Source: Stictocephala bisonia
Lineage: Eukaryota > Arthropoda > Insecta > Hemiptera > Membracidae
Assembly: GCA_035578905.1 (NCBI GenBank)
Contig: JAQJVL010000152.1
Location: 1,263,131-1,327,130, forward strand
Direction of reading: 5' to 3'
Length of the DNA stretch: 64,000 nt
In this document: one piece after another, positions 1 through 13,397 of the stretch
How positions within the stretch are numbered: the stretch's first letter is position 1
Layout: every line of letters begins with the position of its first letter
The notes under the pieces: model-generated
What the model saw: only the letters and a program-made list of their open reading frames with translations
Told to the model about the DNA's origin: nothing
The model's database searches: none
Made by a program: the position numbers and the translations under genes

Positions 1-3000
1 CTTTCGACTGAATAACTGACTAATTGTAACCAACTGACGGTAAGTTATCGGTGTAGTCGAGACTGTGTGGAGGCAGGCAACAGCCTCCGCAAACTCTCGG
101 AGATCTTGTTCTCCAGGCCCTCTACACCTCCTACTGTTCCCGGAGTTTTTGGAACTAACTACAAGCTGATGTTTGTTTTTGAGGAAATTTTACCAGGAAT
201 CCACTTTTAAGACTTGTTTTGTTTGAACAAAAAACAACTGTTTTGTTGAACGTTGTGCAATTTTTCTTTTTTTTGTGCGAAATTTAATTAGGGTACATCA
301 ACTTCAGCAATGACTTATTAATTGTTATTTAATTAGATTAATAAAACACGAATTTAGGTTAAAGGTTAGTATAGTTTGTAAAATTTTCTATTTATTGACG
401 TAATTTAACGATATAAAAAGCAAACCATACCTTAATTACTGGCATACCTTCTTGTGTACTTTAAACATTTTTTGTCTGGCCGATTATGTTTTCCTGTTTG
501 TCTCGAAGCTGTGAAATTTTTTAATGTATCCAGTGTGAAGATACTAGAGAACAAAGGACATAGACATCCCCTAAAGCTGTTCCCGCAGAAAATCGGAGGG
601 TTACAAATCATCAATGTAGGGAGAGGGCGGGAAGTTCCCTAGTGTCACCCCGAAAGATAATTAATTGTACTTTCAACAAGCATGGATTTGTTCACTGCGT
701 TGTAACCCTATAAACGCAGTTTGCTTTCCTGAACACACTGACGGTTACAACTGCGTTTCTACATTGATTCGCTTCTTGTTCTCACGATAGCTCCAACATA
801 AGCTATTAAGACTTAATGCTCTCCATTGCTTATATAATTGAGTTGTTTGCTGTACAGTGCCCCATTGTGAACAAATTCAGCCTAATATTTTAAAATTTAA
901 AACAGGAACGATAAATAATATAACATATAGGCCTATTATATAAAAACAAAGTACTAAGGAAAGGATTAACAGAATAGAGGTGTACTCTTGATATCTTTCT
1001 AAGAGTGCTCGAATTAATATTCTTGGAACATAATGAAAAACTAGTTTATTTTTAAATACAGATGCCCGAAGACATTAATAAATGATGTTGACTCTTTAAT
1101 TGCTCGGAATAATCTTTAATGGAACCGGAAAGCGTTCCACTAATGAATCTAGTTAATACAAAAGCAATTAAATACTAAACCAACGAATTTGGTCAATTAC
1201 AAGCCTGTGTCTGAATGTATCGTGTCTGAGTCGCTTGCGTAGCCCAGTAGTCGGTCCCAGTTTACGAATGGCTATTTCAGCATACCTACAAGTGTGAAAC
1301 ATATCAGCCAGATCGTTGTGTAACCCAAGCCACACAATGTACTCCTAGGTAATTATGTACTTTCTTGCCACCTCTGAAAATATGATTTATTGTTGAAATG
1401 TGTCAATATATGAGTTTATATTCCTTGAGGAGGTTGATTTCAACCGCGGAAAACTCGTTAAAAAAATTTTTTTAACACACTAATATCTCTTAGTGAGAAA
1501 AACATTGTTTTAAAACTCGTAATTTTTCGACAAACTTTTTTTATATTTCATGTTTTTATGCTGAACACTAATGCAGAATTGGTTTATCAATAAAATTATT
1601 TTTTAAGCCCGAAAAATACACTTGTTACTTTATTAACGAAACCTAACTCATCCTTATTACTCAACAGAATTTTCTAATTTGCTCTAAATTCGAGTGCCTG
1701 GCCTCCGGGACTGCTTGCCTGCCGTTCTTCCGGCAGCAATGTAGGTATATTCGGTTTATTTGTAGTTAATAGTTGGTGTTTATAACGATGCGTGATGACC
1801 ACTAATCGCGATTCACCGAAAAGTAGTTTTCCGTTATTTCTCGAAAAATATTTTGTATAGACCAAACTAGTTTCCAGATCAAATTAAAAAAATGATTAAA
1901 ATATTATTTAAATGAACGGAAATATGTCAAAAATACTAAAAGTTGTTACGTAGGTGTTTTCGAATTTCTCGGTAAAATACGTGATTTTCACGGGATAAAA
2001 AGCAAAATATCTCGTGAAAATAAATTCAATTCTTGCCCCAATCAAATGTTGTTTGGAAATTTAGCAAGAAACTGCATAATAACCTACTCTTCTCACTAAA
2101 AAGGTTTTTGCTTGGAGTTTAGTTAAGTCGCTCACAATAATAAACTTGAAACTTAATCAAAACGGAAGTCAAGGTCCATACGTAAATTGAACCATACGTA
2201 AGAAATCTTCTATGCCTTCACTGATTCATCTAAAACCTTCGTTGAATAGCGGTATTTATCCAGTATCACAAACACTTGGGTCAGTAACGGGTAAGAATTG
2301 ATTAAATTTTCAGGAGAGATATCATTTATTCCAAGGAAATCAAATTTTGAACGAAACAATTGGAAGATAAATTTCACAACCTTTAGTATTTTTTACATAT
2401 ATCCGTTATTTTTTTTATGATTGTTTTTAACAATTATTATCATTTGACGTATTTTTTACAATGAACATAAATTTTTAAAATATTTTAGTCTATGAAAATT
2501 ATATCTTGGAACTAGGATGGAAAAACTAATTTCTCATAGAATCGCGTTTAGTACCCAAAAGCACGATCATTACAAACAGTAACTACTAACCAAAAAACAT
2601 GAATTGGCACGCATTTTCGCCGGAGGGACAACCGGCATCCGAATTTAATGCAATCTCGAAATATCCTTAAGAATACATTAAGTTAGGCCAGGTTAGGTCC
2701 GAGAAAAGTATTTGTAAGCTTCCAAGTAATAATTTAGAGCAAAACAATATTTGATTTCAGCAATAGAAACACATACTCAAAAAGAATTTCTCAAAAATGA
2801 CGTTTTTTTTAAATCCTAATTTTAGTTTCTTATAATTTCTCATAAAATAAGTTTTATTATTTTCTGGTAAAAAGAAAATTTTCTGCACAATGACATTAAA
2901 TAGGTCCTATCGTGATCTATTTCATTTTAAACCACTTTTAAATAGCAAATTTTCATTTGTTTGAGGCTAGTCAAAAGTACACAGTTACTCTAATGAACAG

Positions 3001-5248
3001 TACTTGTTATTCTGATTACGTATATGCCCCTTTTTGTGAAATTATTCAGGCTAATTGGCTAATTAGGTCTGTGTCAAATTACGCCCGTTTTCAACGATAT
3101 GTCACATTTGTAGACCTGTAGGCTACGTACTACACCCAACATTATTTATTTATTAACAATGTTTCACAACAGGTTAAAACCCACTTAAAGCGAAACTACG
3201 TATAACAAACAATATAGAAAAAAAGAGAGAAAAAATCAAAATTTAACTATGCAGATGTACATTTTGTTTGTTGAAAAATGCACAATTACTTAACTATTAA
3301 TGTTTAGCTCGCAGTGTTCTACATGCACTGTATAGGCTACTAAATGTACTTGACAAAATAGGAAAACGGTTCATTCACTTAAATTAGAGATACATGTGAC
3401 AATAAAGTTGGTTGATTTTCTATATAACTGTTAAAATGCCATGAGGAGCTATTTTACATTCAACATATGTTACGGACGAATTTAAAGACATAGAGAAAAA
3501 TATGTTAAGACAGAAGAAAAAACTGAAAAGAGAAAAAAGAAAAGAGTTCACGGAAGTATACGTTGATAGTTAAATTATGATTAATTTAGTTTGAGTTGAA
3601 AAAGAATTTATTGAACAATTAAATTTATTTAGGTGGTTTGAAAATGTATTGAATTTACTGAAAATTCTGTATAAATGACTGTTACCATGTTGATTTGTGT
3701 TAAAACGTGGAATAAAAAACAAACGGCTTTGTCTATTATTTTATTTTTAAGAAATTATATTTACATATGTTCACAATGTGGTATCTACAGATTGCAAACA
3801 TTATCTATTTGTCATTTGTTCGCCTCTCCTAGCAGTACATTTCAAACAACTAGTTCTTTTTTCGCTGTCTAGAACCTCAGTTTTTGTTCAATAAATTTTT
3901 TTCACATTTTTGCGTTCAGTTATTTTCTATTTCACTGACGCTATTAACGATATTTCCTTTGTCCATTTTTCCTTAGTAAATTTGTTTGGATTAAATTGTA
4001 ATAAAATGGATGTATATACAACTTAGGATGCACAACCTTGTGATTATTATTACGGCTTTTTGAAGATTTTAGGCTTCCAGTAGATGCAATTTGAGGTCAA
4101 ATTAGTTGTGATAGCATAGTTTAATAAAGCCTCTAAATTGATTTACTGAAGTCAGAAAAAGATCACAATTATGTATGTTTTATAAAATACCCCCCCCCCA
4201 TTACTATTTACTTTATTTTGGTCCTGTGGATTATGGTAAGGGTTAAGGATTACTTTTTCAGTTTTTGTGCAGAAAATCAAACATGAAATCACTATGACGA
4301 TCAAAAACACTCTGAGTTTTGACAATGTTTTTACGCATACAGTCTTTTTAATACATTTCGTATAAGAAATATGTCGAACCTAAGTATGCACCAAGAGGAC
4401 TATTAAAAAAGTCTTAATTATTGAATTTCCCAAGTGTCATCATGTTAAATTTTTCAAATAAGCTTCTAGTTTCATATACTGTAATGCCAATAATTTGTAA
4501 TGTCAGTAATTCAGTTGCTATATCAAGATTTTAGTTTAACTTGCAGATTTCATTGTACATATTCATTATAATTGAATGATTGTCAAATTGTAGACAAACT
4601 TATACACTTATGCCACCAACTCTATGTTCTTCTTTTAATATGTGTTGGAGTTACATTTATTATTTAATATTTTTATTGTTACTATCGTTTACAACACAGC
4701 CTAAGTAATTAAGTAATTTTCGATTTTTTAAGACGATTTATAAAACCAGTTTATTTATGAGGCCATTACCTGAACGTACTCTAATAGGCTAATAGGCCAC
4801 TGTAAACCCATACTCAATTGGGGTACCAATCAGGAAAGTACTATCATTATTTTTGTTAAAATTTGAAAACTACAAAAATCTCTTTTTCTAAAGGATACCC
4901 TCTATCCCCCTGTAGGCCTTCATTCTTGTACAGTTCGAAATACCGAACGATCAAGTAATATATTTTAAAAAGGCAGCTTTTCTTCAAATAAATATATTGT
5001 TACTTTTCATTACATTAATATAAATTTAGTAATTAAAATGTGTTTCAGTTATCTTAACACTTTCATCTACCAGACACAGGTACTTGATAATTTACAAATA
5101 TGTACAATTGCATTTGCAAATTATTTTTAACTTTTAATCTAAAAACATCTTGTAATAATTTAATCACTAGCTGCAATTTTCAAATAAAATTTAAAGATAA
5201 ATTTAGAGGCTTATAATTAGTTTTAATCAGTTGAGAGTTCAGCCAACC
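1..5248. other. AT-rich non-coding DNA, probable intron
   Basis: No open frame here has protein-like composition; the longest are about 60 codons and rich in Phe, Ile and Lys, as expected of random AT-rich sequence. The stretch lies downstream, on the minus strand, of the engrailed/invected first exon at 22.4-23.4 kb, so it is inferred to be part of intron 1. The only simple sequence of note is a run of ten C at 4190-4199. I see no RNA gene or recognisable transposon. Confidence 0.5.
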
Positions 5249-5390
5249 GTGCCTCCGCTACACAAGAAGCCTCTGCTACATCGCGTGCCTCCGCTACACA
5301 AGAAGCCTCTGCTACATCGCGTGCCTCCGCTACACAAGAAGCCTCTGTTGCATCGCGTGCCTCCGCTACACAAGAAGCCTCTGTTGTTAT
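5249..5390. repeat. 36-bp minisatellite, about 4 copies
   Basis: A 36-bp unit (core GTGCCTCCGCTACACAAGAA) repeats about four times with very few differences; the last copies change GCTAC to GTTG. The period is a multiple of three, so one forward frame stays open for 61 codons (repeat PPLHKKPLLHRV). That is expected for such a period and is not evidence of a gene. Confidence 0.9.
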
Positions 5391-5650
5391 TCACTCTTCG
5401 GATCATAAGTATGTGATATACACCACTCTTGTTCGGTAGAATTTTGTATTTTACACCAAATTATTTTATTAAAATTATAATTTTTCTTTATATTTGATTA
5501 TATATTTAAGCCGGTTCACTAAGCACTACAAATGGTGCTAAAATTGGAATTAGTTAAGAAAAATATAACATTAATGAATAGTACAGGTTAGTTTTATGTT
5601 CCTAAATTACCCAACCACTCACAAAAAACTAAGACTTTGACAGAACGAAC

Positions 5651-7790
5651 CATCCCCCGTAAACACCACGTATGACGTTGAGGGAATGGGCCAGTTCACA
5701 TACCCCGTAAACACCACGTATGACGTTGAGGGAATGGGCCAGTTCACATACCCCGTAAACACCACGTATGACTTTGAGGGAATGGGCCAGTTCACATACC
5801 CCGTAAACACCACGTATGACGTTGAGGGCATGGACCATTTAACATACCCTGTAAACACCACGTATGACGTTGAGGGCATGGACCATTTAACATACCCTGT
5901 AAACACCACGTATGACGTTGAGGGAATGGACCATTTAACATACCCCGTAAACACCACGTATGACGTTGAGGGCATGGACCATTTAACATACCCCGTAAAC
6001 ACCACGTATGACGTTGAGGGCATGGACCATTTAACATACCCTGTAAACACCACGTATGACGTTGAGGGCATGGACCATTTAACATACCCCGTAAACACCA
6101 CGTATGACGTTGAGGGCATGGACCATTTAACATACCCCGTAAACACCACGTATGACGTTGAGGGAATGGGCCATTTCACATACCCCGTAAACACCACGTA
6201 TGACGTTGAGGGCATGGACCATTTAACATACCCCGTAAACACCACGTATGACGTTGAGGGAATGGACCATTTCACATACCCCGTAAACACCACGTATGAC
6301 GTTGAGGGCATGGACCATTTAACATACCCCGTAAACACCACGTATGACGTTGAGGGAATGGGCCAGTTCACATACCCCGTAAACACCACGTATGACGTTG
6401 AGGGAATGGACCATTTAACATACCCCGTAAACACCACGTATGACGTTGAGGGAATGGGCCAGTTCACATACCCCGTAAACACCACGTATGACGTTGAGGG
6501 CATGGACCATTTAACATACCCCGTAAACACCACGTATGACGTTGAGGGAATGGGCCAGTTCACATACCCCGTAAACACCACGTATGACGTTGAGGGCATG
6601 GACCATTTAACATACCCCGTAAACACCACGTATGACGTTGAGGGAATGGGCCATTTCACATACCCCGTAAACACCACGTATGACGTTGAGGGCATGGACC
6701 ATTTAACATACCCCGTAAACACCACGTATGACGTTGAGGGAATGGGCCAGTTCACATACCCCGTAAACACCACGTATGACGTTGAGGGCATGGACCATTT
6801 AACATACCCCGTAAACACCACGTATGACGTTGAGGGCATGGACCATTTAACATACCCCGTAAACACCACGTATGACGTTGAGGGAATGGGCCAGTTCACA
6901 TACCCCGTAAACACCACGTATGACGTTGAGGGCATGGACCATTTAACATACCCTGTAAACACCACGTATGACGTTGAGGGCATGGACCATTTAACATACC
7001 CCGTAAACACCACGTATGACGTTGAGGGAATGGGCCAGTTCACATACCCCGTAAACACCACGTATGACGTTGAGGGAATGGGCCAGTTCACATACCCCGT
7101 AAACACCACGTATGACGTTGAGGGAATGGGCCAGTTCACATACCCCGTAAACACCACGTATGACGTTGAGGGCATGGACCATTTAACATACCCCGTAAAC
7201 ACCACGTATGACGTTGAGGGAATGGGCCAGTTCACATACCCCGTAAACACCACGTATGACGTTGAGGGAATGGACCATTTCACATACCCCGTAAACACCA
7301 CGTATGACGTTGAGGGAATGGGCCAGTTCACATACCCCGTAAACACCACGTATGACGTTGAGGGCATGGACCATTTAACATACCCTGTAAACACCACGTA
7401 TGACGTTGAGGGCATGGACCATTTAACATACCCCGTAAACACCACGTATGACGTTGAGGGCATGGACCATTTAACATACCCCGTAAACACCACGTATGAC
7501 GTTGAGGGAATGGGCCAGTTCACATACCCCGTAAACACCACGTATGACGTTGAGGGAATGGGCCAGTTCACATACCCCGTAAACACCACGTATGACGTTG
7601 AGGGCATGGACCATTTCACATACCCTGTAAACACCACGTATGACGTTGAGGGAATGGGCCAGTTCACATACCCCGTAAACACCACGTATGACGTTGAGAG
7701 AATGGACCATTTCACATACCCTGTTAACACCACGTATGACGTTGAGAGAATGGACCATCCCTCCCACCCCGTAAACATTACGTATGACGT
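5651..7790. repeat. 48-bp minisatellite array, about 45 copies
   Basis: The 48-bp unit contains the invariant core GTAAACACCACGTATGACGT. Two main unit types alternate irregularly: one with GGAATGGGCCAGTTCAC and one with GGCATGGACCATTTAAC, plus recombinants such as GGACCATTTCAC. CCC/CCT is a further variable site. The last three units are more diverged (GAGAGAATG, then CCCTCCCACC), as usual at an array edge. Because 48 is a multiple of three and the unit has no stop, a 727-codon frame is open on the plus strand (5686-7869; unit MGQFTYPVNTTYDVEG) and a 719-codon frame on the minus strand (5619-7778). The plus-frame end is unique sequence with no recognisable domain. I treat it as a non-coding array inside an intron. 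Confidence 0.95.
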
Positions 7791-7923
7791 TGATCAGCTA
7801 GTCTATTACTCAGGTGAAATCAGGGTACTTCTGTCTTTGTTGGATTGGGCTTTAGCTTCCAAGTTCTAAAATAATTAAGGTATTGAGGGTGGCTAAATCA
7901 AGTGTAAGAGTACTTTCAGTGTT

Positions 7924-8356
7924 TTATATGTTCTCGTGTTGAGTTGTAAGATCAATATCATCTGTATTCATGAATTTTCTGGACTGTGTGGCGGGAATGT
8001 CGGCAGTGTATACATTGAATAAAAGAGGAGCAAGAACAGAGCCTTGTGGCAGTCCATAATTCAGGTGCCTAAAAGAACTTTCTCTGCGACCCAGGCAAGC
8101 TTTAATTAACCTGGTGTTGAGGGTAGAATTCAGATATCGCAATAATCAAGGTCATGGAATTAAGTTGCAAAATTTGAGAATAACATGGCCTTTCTCCATG
8201 TTATTCTCAACATGGAGAAAGATCTATAAATGCTGCTGACGTTTTCTTTAATCCAGCAACATTTAAATGTGCTGTGGGGCGGAAGATTTCGTGTTTTTCT
8301 GGTTCTTTAACTGGCTTCAAAACAGCTGTTATTTTAGTTCTTTTAAAGGTTTGGGG
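7924..8356 (-). pseudogene. Jockey-like non-LTR retrotransposon reverse transcriptase fragment
   Basis: Read on the minus strand, three blocks of a LINE reverse transcriptase can be seen in order: a fingers-region block (FKRTKITAVLKPVKEPEK, near 8350-8290), a motif-A block (TSAAFIDLS, near 8240-8215), and a motif-B to motif-C block (NYGLPQGSVLAPLLFNVYTA, then a degraded DD box). The catalytic box reads NTDD where an active enzyme would have a Tyr/Phe-Ala-Asp-Asp box. The blocks are in different frames, there is a stop just after motif A, and sequence between the blocks is missing. It is a dead relic of a Jockey/CR1-type element; the endonuclease and the 3' part were not found nearby. Confidence 0.8.
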
Positions 8357-8782
8357 ATATCACCACTTTTATTTTTATATTAATATCACGAAGTCATTTA
8401 CAATTTAAATAGGAGATAAACTCAGGTCTAGACAATGAAAAATTAATATGGGTTTAACCTATACCGAACAGTTAACCTGACCAATGAAATAAAGCTTTTA
8501 TGAATCTTTCTAAATCAGCGAATGTGACTTCGCCAAAAACAAACCTGTATATGACGCATATAATTAGAATGTCGTATAAATACGGAGAATCCTTGTCATC
8601 AATGACGTGTCACAAAAACACGAAACCTCTTCAGTTAGTTGGTGTTCCCAGAAGTTTGCATATTTGTGGTTGAGTCAAGTAATAAATCAGTATTCATACC
8701 TTAGTGCCCTCAGTCACTGTGAGAGACCTTTTACACAGGTGTTGGACTTACTAAAAAATAACTTCTGGCACTAATAATTCGC

Positions 8783-8870
8783 CAGGGCGGTGGCTCCGTG
8801 GGCTTCTGACAGCGATATCCAAAGTGCAATGTTTGAATTCCAAACAGAAATAATGATCGGTTTTCACTCG
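8783..8870 (+). repeat. possible tRNA-derived SINE or tRNA-like relic
   Basis: A moderately GC-rich patch contains TGGCTCCGTGG, which resembles a pol III box A, and about 40 bp later TGTTTGAATTCC, which resembles box B (GGTTCGAATCC). The spacing fits a tRNA promoter, but the intervening sequence does not fold into a clear cloverleaf by eye. It could be a degenerate SINE head or coincidence. Confidence 0.25.
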
Positions 8871-9094
8871 ACGAATAAATTTCATATACAGGCCTACGAC
8901 CCATAAAACTGACAATAAAACCACAAGGATGCTTTTTGATCTTGGTGTGACATGATCTCCCTATTTATGAGAGGATAACCCAATATCCTCTCATAATCAA
9001 CACCTGTACAAATCCTCGGTATGCTTTGCTTGAAGAACATAAATGAATAACACAAACGACCTCTGTCAAGAAACAACTGAGAGACTCATCAACT

Positions 9095-9852
9095 CTCTCT
9101 TCAAAAACGACCTGAGTGAGTACTTCAACTTCACCTTCTAAATAGACGACCAAATAAGTTCACCCTCCCTCTTTACATAACGACCTGATACTTCACCTAC
9201 CCTCTTTACATAGACGACCTGAATAATTCACCTCCCCCTCTGTAGATAAACGGCCTGAGAACATCATCTTCCCCCCTACATGAATGACCTAAGTAATTCA
9301 CCTTCCCCCTTTATAAAAACGACCTGAGTAATTCACCTCCCCCCTCTGTACATAAACGACCTGAGAACATCACCTCCCCCCTCTACATGAATGACCTAAG
9401 TAATTCACCTCTCCTCTCTGTACATAAACGACCTGAGAAAATCACCTCCCCCCTCTACATGAATGACCTAAGTAATTCACCTCCCCCCTCTGTACATAAA
9501 CGACCTGAGAACATCACCTCCCCCTCTACATGAATGACCTAAGTAATTCACCTCTCCCCTCTGTACATAAACGACCTGAGAACATCACCTCCCCCCTCTA
9601 CACGAATGACCTAAGTAATTCACCCTCCCCTTTACATAAACGACCTGAGTAATTCACCTCCCCCCTCTGTACATAAACGACCTGAGAACATCACCTCCCC
9701 CTCTACATGAATGACCTAAGTAATTCACCTTACCCTTTACATAAACGACCTGAGTAATTCACCTCCCCCCTCTGTACATAAACGACCTGAGAACATCACC
9801 TCCCCCTCTACATGAATGACCTAAGTAATTCACCTCCCCTTTCTCTACATAA
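9095..9852. repeat. about 36-bp unit minisatellite arranged as about 72-bp dimers
   Basis: Two related half-units alternate: one with ACATAAACGACCTGAG (followed by AACATCACCTCCCC or TAATTCACCTCCCC) and one with ACATGAATGACCTAAG (followed by TAATTCACCTCCCC). Together they form a dimer of about 72 bp with C-tract length variation (4 to 6 C). The first units at 9095-9240 are diverged. The strand is strongly asymmetric, with pyrimidine runs on the plus strand. No coding potential. Confidence 0.9.
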
Positions 9853-10522
9853 ACAATATGTATAGTTTATCTTAAGTGCATCCTGTGCATTATATAAAAA
9901 ATTATTTTGGAATAGATAATAAAGATTACTATCAAGAAAATTAATCTTTTTAAAACATTCAGTAAAGATGTGAAAACACTCTAAGTTTGTAAATAACTAA
10001 GGCAACATTTAGAACAATAAAGTTTTTTAAACTTATGTGGCATTATAAAATTTTAAAACTGCATCTGTCATGTTTTTGTATTTATTCTGGTAGTTGTAAC
10101 GAAACTATACATAGAACCTACATATTTATAAATCTGGAAGACTTTCGCTTTTATTTTGTCACGCGAGTATTTGAGCATGTATACACAAAGAAAATAATTC
10201 TGTTGTACACATAATAGATTTACTTACCATAGGAACATATTACTGTCTACTTATCCCATAGTTTATACAAGTCCCAAAACTATTATACAAAAAATGTTTA
10301 GGTATGAGCCTAAACAAACAATTCTAATAGGTCTGTATAACAATTATTATACAATGGAATCAACCCAGGTTCAATGTTATAATTTATTTGTTCCACACGC
10401 AATTCAAATACTTCATATCTAGAATAACAACGTTCAGTAAACTCGAAACACTATATGAACATAGCCTACAGAGTAACTATAAATACGACCTCATATATTA
10501 AGGTAGGCCTACGTATATAAAA
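9853..10522. other. AT-rich non-coding spacer
   Basis: AT-rich unique sequence with no gene, RNA or repeat that I recognise. It contains one TAGGCCTA octamer at 10504-10511. Confidence 0.5.
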
Positions 10523-11951
10523 AGTGGTAAACAAATATGGAAACGCTTTCAAAATTGTTGTATAACTTCACTTGTAAATGAGAAATCTTATACATGGTTA
10601 AAACCTATTTTATGACGCTATTAGCGACATTTAATCTTTTCAGGAAGAATAAGATAAGAATAATAATAAGAAAATAAATACTCCACAATACAAAATCAAT
10701 TACAAAAATAACAATTCTCAAACTTGGAATAACTTGCCATCGTGTCAAGTAACGATGACAAGCACAAAATAAGTAAACATAAAAACTTATACTATACATT
10801 CTAAATTAACTAGTAAAACTTAGCGGCCCACTTCAGTGTCATTAAATTATAGGGGCCTACTAACAAAGAGGAGAAACAGGAATTAAATTTACTTTAAGAT
10901 TTTAAAAAAATCAAATGATAAAGGGAAAAGTTTCAAATTTAAATACAAATCTGACTTATAGAACATATTAAAAGAGTTATAAACATAGAGGCAGATTTAT
11001 TACAACTATAGAACAAATTAAGAGATTTATAAACATAGAAACAAATTTATTGTAATATCATAAGTAAATCGTCAATATCATCTTTATCAAGAAGCCATAG
11101 TTTTAATTTTATTTGAAATAAGTTGACATTTTTGCCATGCTTTAATTCTTCTAGTAATTTATTAAATATATGTGGACCTAGAAATAAAAATATTTTCCGA
11201 TAAATTATTTTTTTTACTATGGGTTTAATAAAAGTAAACTTTGAAGCAGCTCGGGTCTAATAGGAAGACGGCCTTTGAGGAGTTGGACGAAAATCTTCAA
11301 AGTCTAGGCTGAATTTGGTATCAAATGAAAGGTCTCTTCAAGAGAAATTAATTGCCGCAAACCGGACTTCAAAAGGTTTATTCGCTTGAATTTCAAAGTA
11401 ACTAATTTCATCACCATTCTCCGCGATTTCACGGTTTAAAATAAATTATTCTGATGAAAAATAACACTTTATGGAACACAAGTATTCCAAAAAATTAAAT
11501 TATCAACCATACCTTTTTTATGAGACACTCAAACTTGGTATGTTCCGAATACTTGTTGGCAGTGTGCTAGTCTGTGACAAAAACTACTGTAGTCACATTT
11601 TGTAGCAAAATATTTTCCATCGACAATGTTCTGTTGTAATCTTACATAACCGACACAAAAAATACTAGCAAAATTAAATTAGTTACTTCACAAGACAAAA
11701 TGACAAAATTTGTTTGTGATGGAATTCAAATGATCGCTATTCTGAAAAGAATAAACCATTCGGAGTCCGGTTTGCGGCAATTTATTTCTCTTCAATAGAC
11801 CTTATATTTGATACAATAATCGACCTAGGCTTACGTTGAAGATTTTTGTTCAACTTCTCGCGAGCCGTCCCCCTGAAAAGATGAAATGTCGCTAATGGCG
11901 TCAAAGTAATGATGTACAAAAGTTGTGAAAGCGTTTCCATATTTTTCACCC
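10523..11951. mobile_element. palindromic (fold-back) DNA element, left arm interrupted
   Basis: The ends are inverted copies: AAATATGGAAACGCTTTC near 10532-10550 on the left matches GAAAGCGTTTCCATATTT near 11928-11945 on the right. GCGACATTTAATCTTTTCAG near 10625 matches CTGAAAAGATGAAATGTCGC near 11874-11893. A second pair continues inward: a GACGGC-containing block followed by AATTGCCGCAAACCGGACTT (about 11266-11371) mirrors 11766-11866. So the two arms match except for about 620 bp (roughly 10645-11262) present only on the left, which looks like a later insertion or a loss on the right. No transposase frame remains. Superfamily unknown; element ends are approximate. Confidence 0.65.
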
Positions 11952-12759
11952 TAAGTAGGTATACTATCTGACATGGTCAATGAGTTCTCCGATAGTATTT
12001 ACGATGAAAATTATAAAATTGTTTGTAAATCTAAAATTTTTACCTATTAGTTAATTTAGGGTTTACTTATTTATTGGGCCTCTTCATTTTATGGGAAATA
12101 ACAATAATAAACATACCTCTAAAACATGATGATTTTTATCTACAACTTTCCAGTAAGGCATGTAGGTAATTTAATTCAATAACAATTAAAGTTTTACTGA
12201 TACATGGATTAATTATGTTTAGTTTAAACTATAATCTTCTTTGAATACATAACAAACAAGAAGCTATTTAGTTAAATAATTAATAAATAAACAATCATTC
12301 TAAAGTTCTACTGTAGAACCGCTCCAAAGCAAGACTAACAGCATTTAAATTTAAATAAATTGAAGGACGATGCATTGTTTTTCATGACAGTGATGTAAAG
12401 AATATGCAAATTTAGTAAAAACAAAAAAACTTTTCAAGTATGGAAAAATAAAATAATAGTAAAATAATTAATGATAATTTCTTGTATTTATGAATTACAC
12501 TTTTTAAAGTTCAGTGACAAATACACTCTATATTAGGCCTATTTGTGGAAATGGCTCTTATAGGCTGAACAATACAGCCTACTTATACAGTCCGCTCAAT
12601 CGTCATGTAGACCTAATTAATGTTAAACTAACAAATTATAGCATTTTAAAAATATTCTTAAGTAAGCGCCTGAAAAATGTCCATTTGGGGCCATAGATCT
12701 AATAGTAGGCCTACTGATGGAGCAGAAATTACGTGTAGTCTACCTGAGTTTTATGGAAG
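11952..12759. other. AT-rich non-coding spacer
   Basis: Unique AT-rich DNA. The 60-codon frame at 12514-12696 has no recognisable features. Two TAGGCCTA octamers lie at 12534 and 12706. No gene supported. Confidence 0.5.
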
Positions 12760-13116
12760 GTTGTTTAGGGGGCACCCGAGGTGCGACATGGACTACCTGA
12801 GGGTCATAATTGGACACTCGAGGTGCGACATGCAGCGAAAGAGAACCCAAAACTAACACTCGAGGTGCGACATGGCGCTTCGGCTAGCAGTGTGGCCGTG
12901 TTGGTCTGGTGGCTAATAGTTGATATATTTACAGTGATACAATTATCTGAAAACTACAGCCATACAATGAGACACATGATTAACGATGATTCAATAATCA
13001 ATCATCGCTCAATGAAAATTTATAGTTTAACTTAAACAAAGAAATTTATTACAATAAAAATGTTTAACGGCGTCAAATAGTTAAAAAATTTGGTTGTTAG
13101 GTTGTTAAAAAAAAAA

Positions 13117-13147
13117 GGTTAGGTTAGGTTAGGTTATGTTAGGTTAG
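13117..13147. repeat. short TTAGG (telomere-type) run
   Basis: Five to six units of GGTTA/TTAGG, one altered to TTATG. TTAGG is the usual insect telomere repeat. The run is short, interstitial and inside a transposon, so it is not a telomere. Confidence 0.8.
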
Positions 13148-13334
13148 CTAATAATAATCTATTTAACTATGTAAAGCAGATCGGAGTGTCCAGAAAAAAT
13201 TATAGTTCTACTACTTTTTATTGAAATAAAAATAATTGTATTTCCGAAAAATGTTGATTCCTTTTAAGTGTGAAAGTCTGTATTTAATTACACTAGTTAT
13301 TGAAATGGTGTGATTATCCTAGTAACGTAGGTCC

Positions 13335-13339
<5 letters not shown>

Positions 13340-13374
<35 letters not shown>

Positions 13375-13397
13375 TTATTTATTTATTTATTTATTTA
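13340..13397. repeat. AT dinucleotide and TTTA microsatellite
   Basis: About 15 AT dinucleotides are followed directly by about six ATTT tetranucleotides. It lies within the 12768-13548 transposon. Confidence 0.95.

Noticed and set aside
5686..7869. 727-codon plus frame and 719-codon minus frame as giant repetitive proteins
   Set aside because: Both come from a 48-bp unit without stops (3n period); both strands are open at once, there is no start region, signal peptide or unique domain, and the array lies in an inferred intron.
13117..13147. Telomere or chromosome end
   Set aside because: Only five to six TTAGG-type units, inside a transposon with defined ends.
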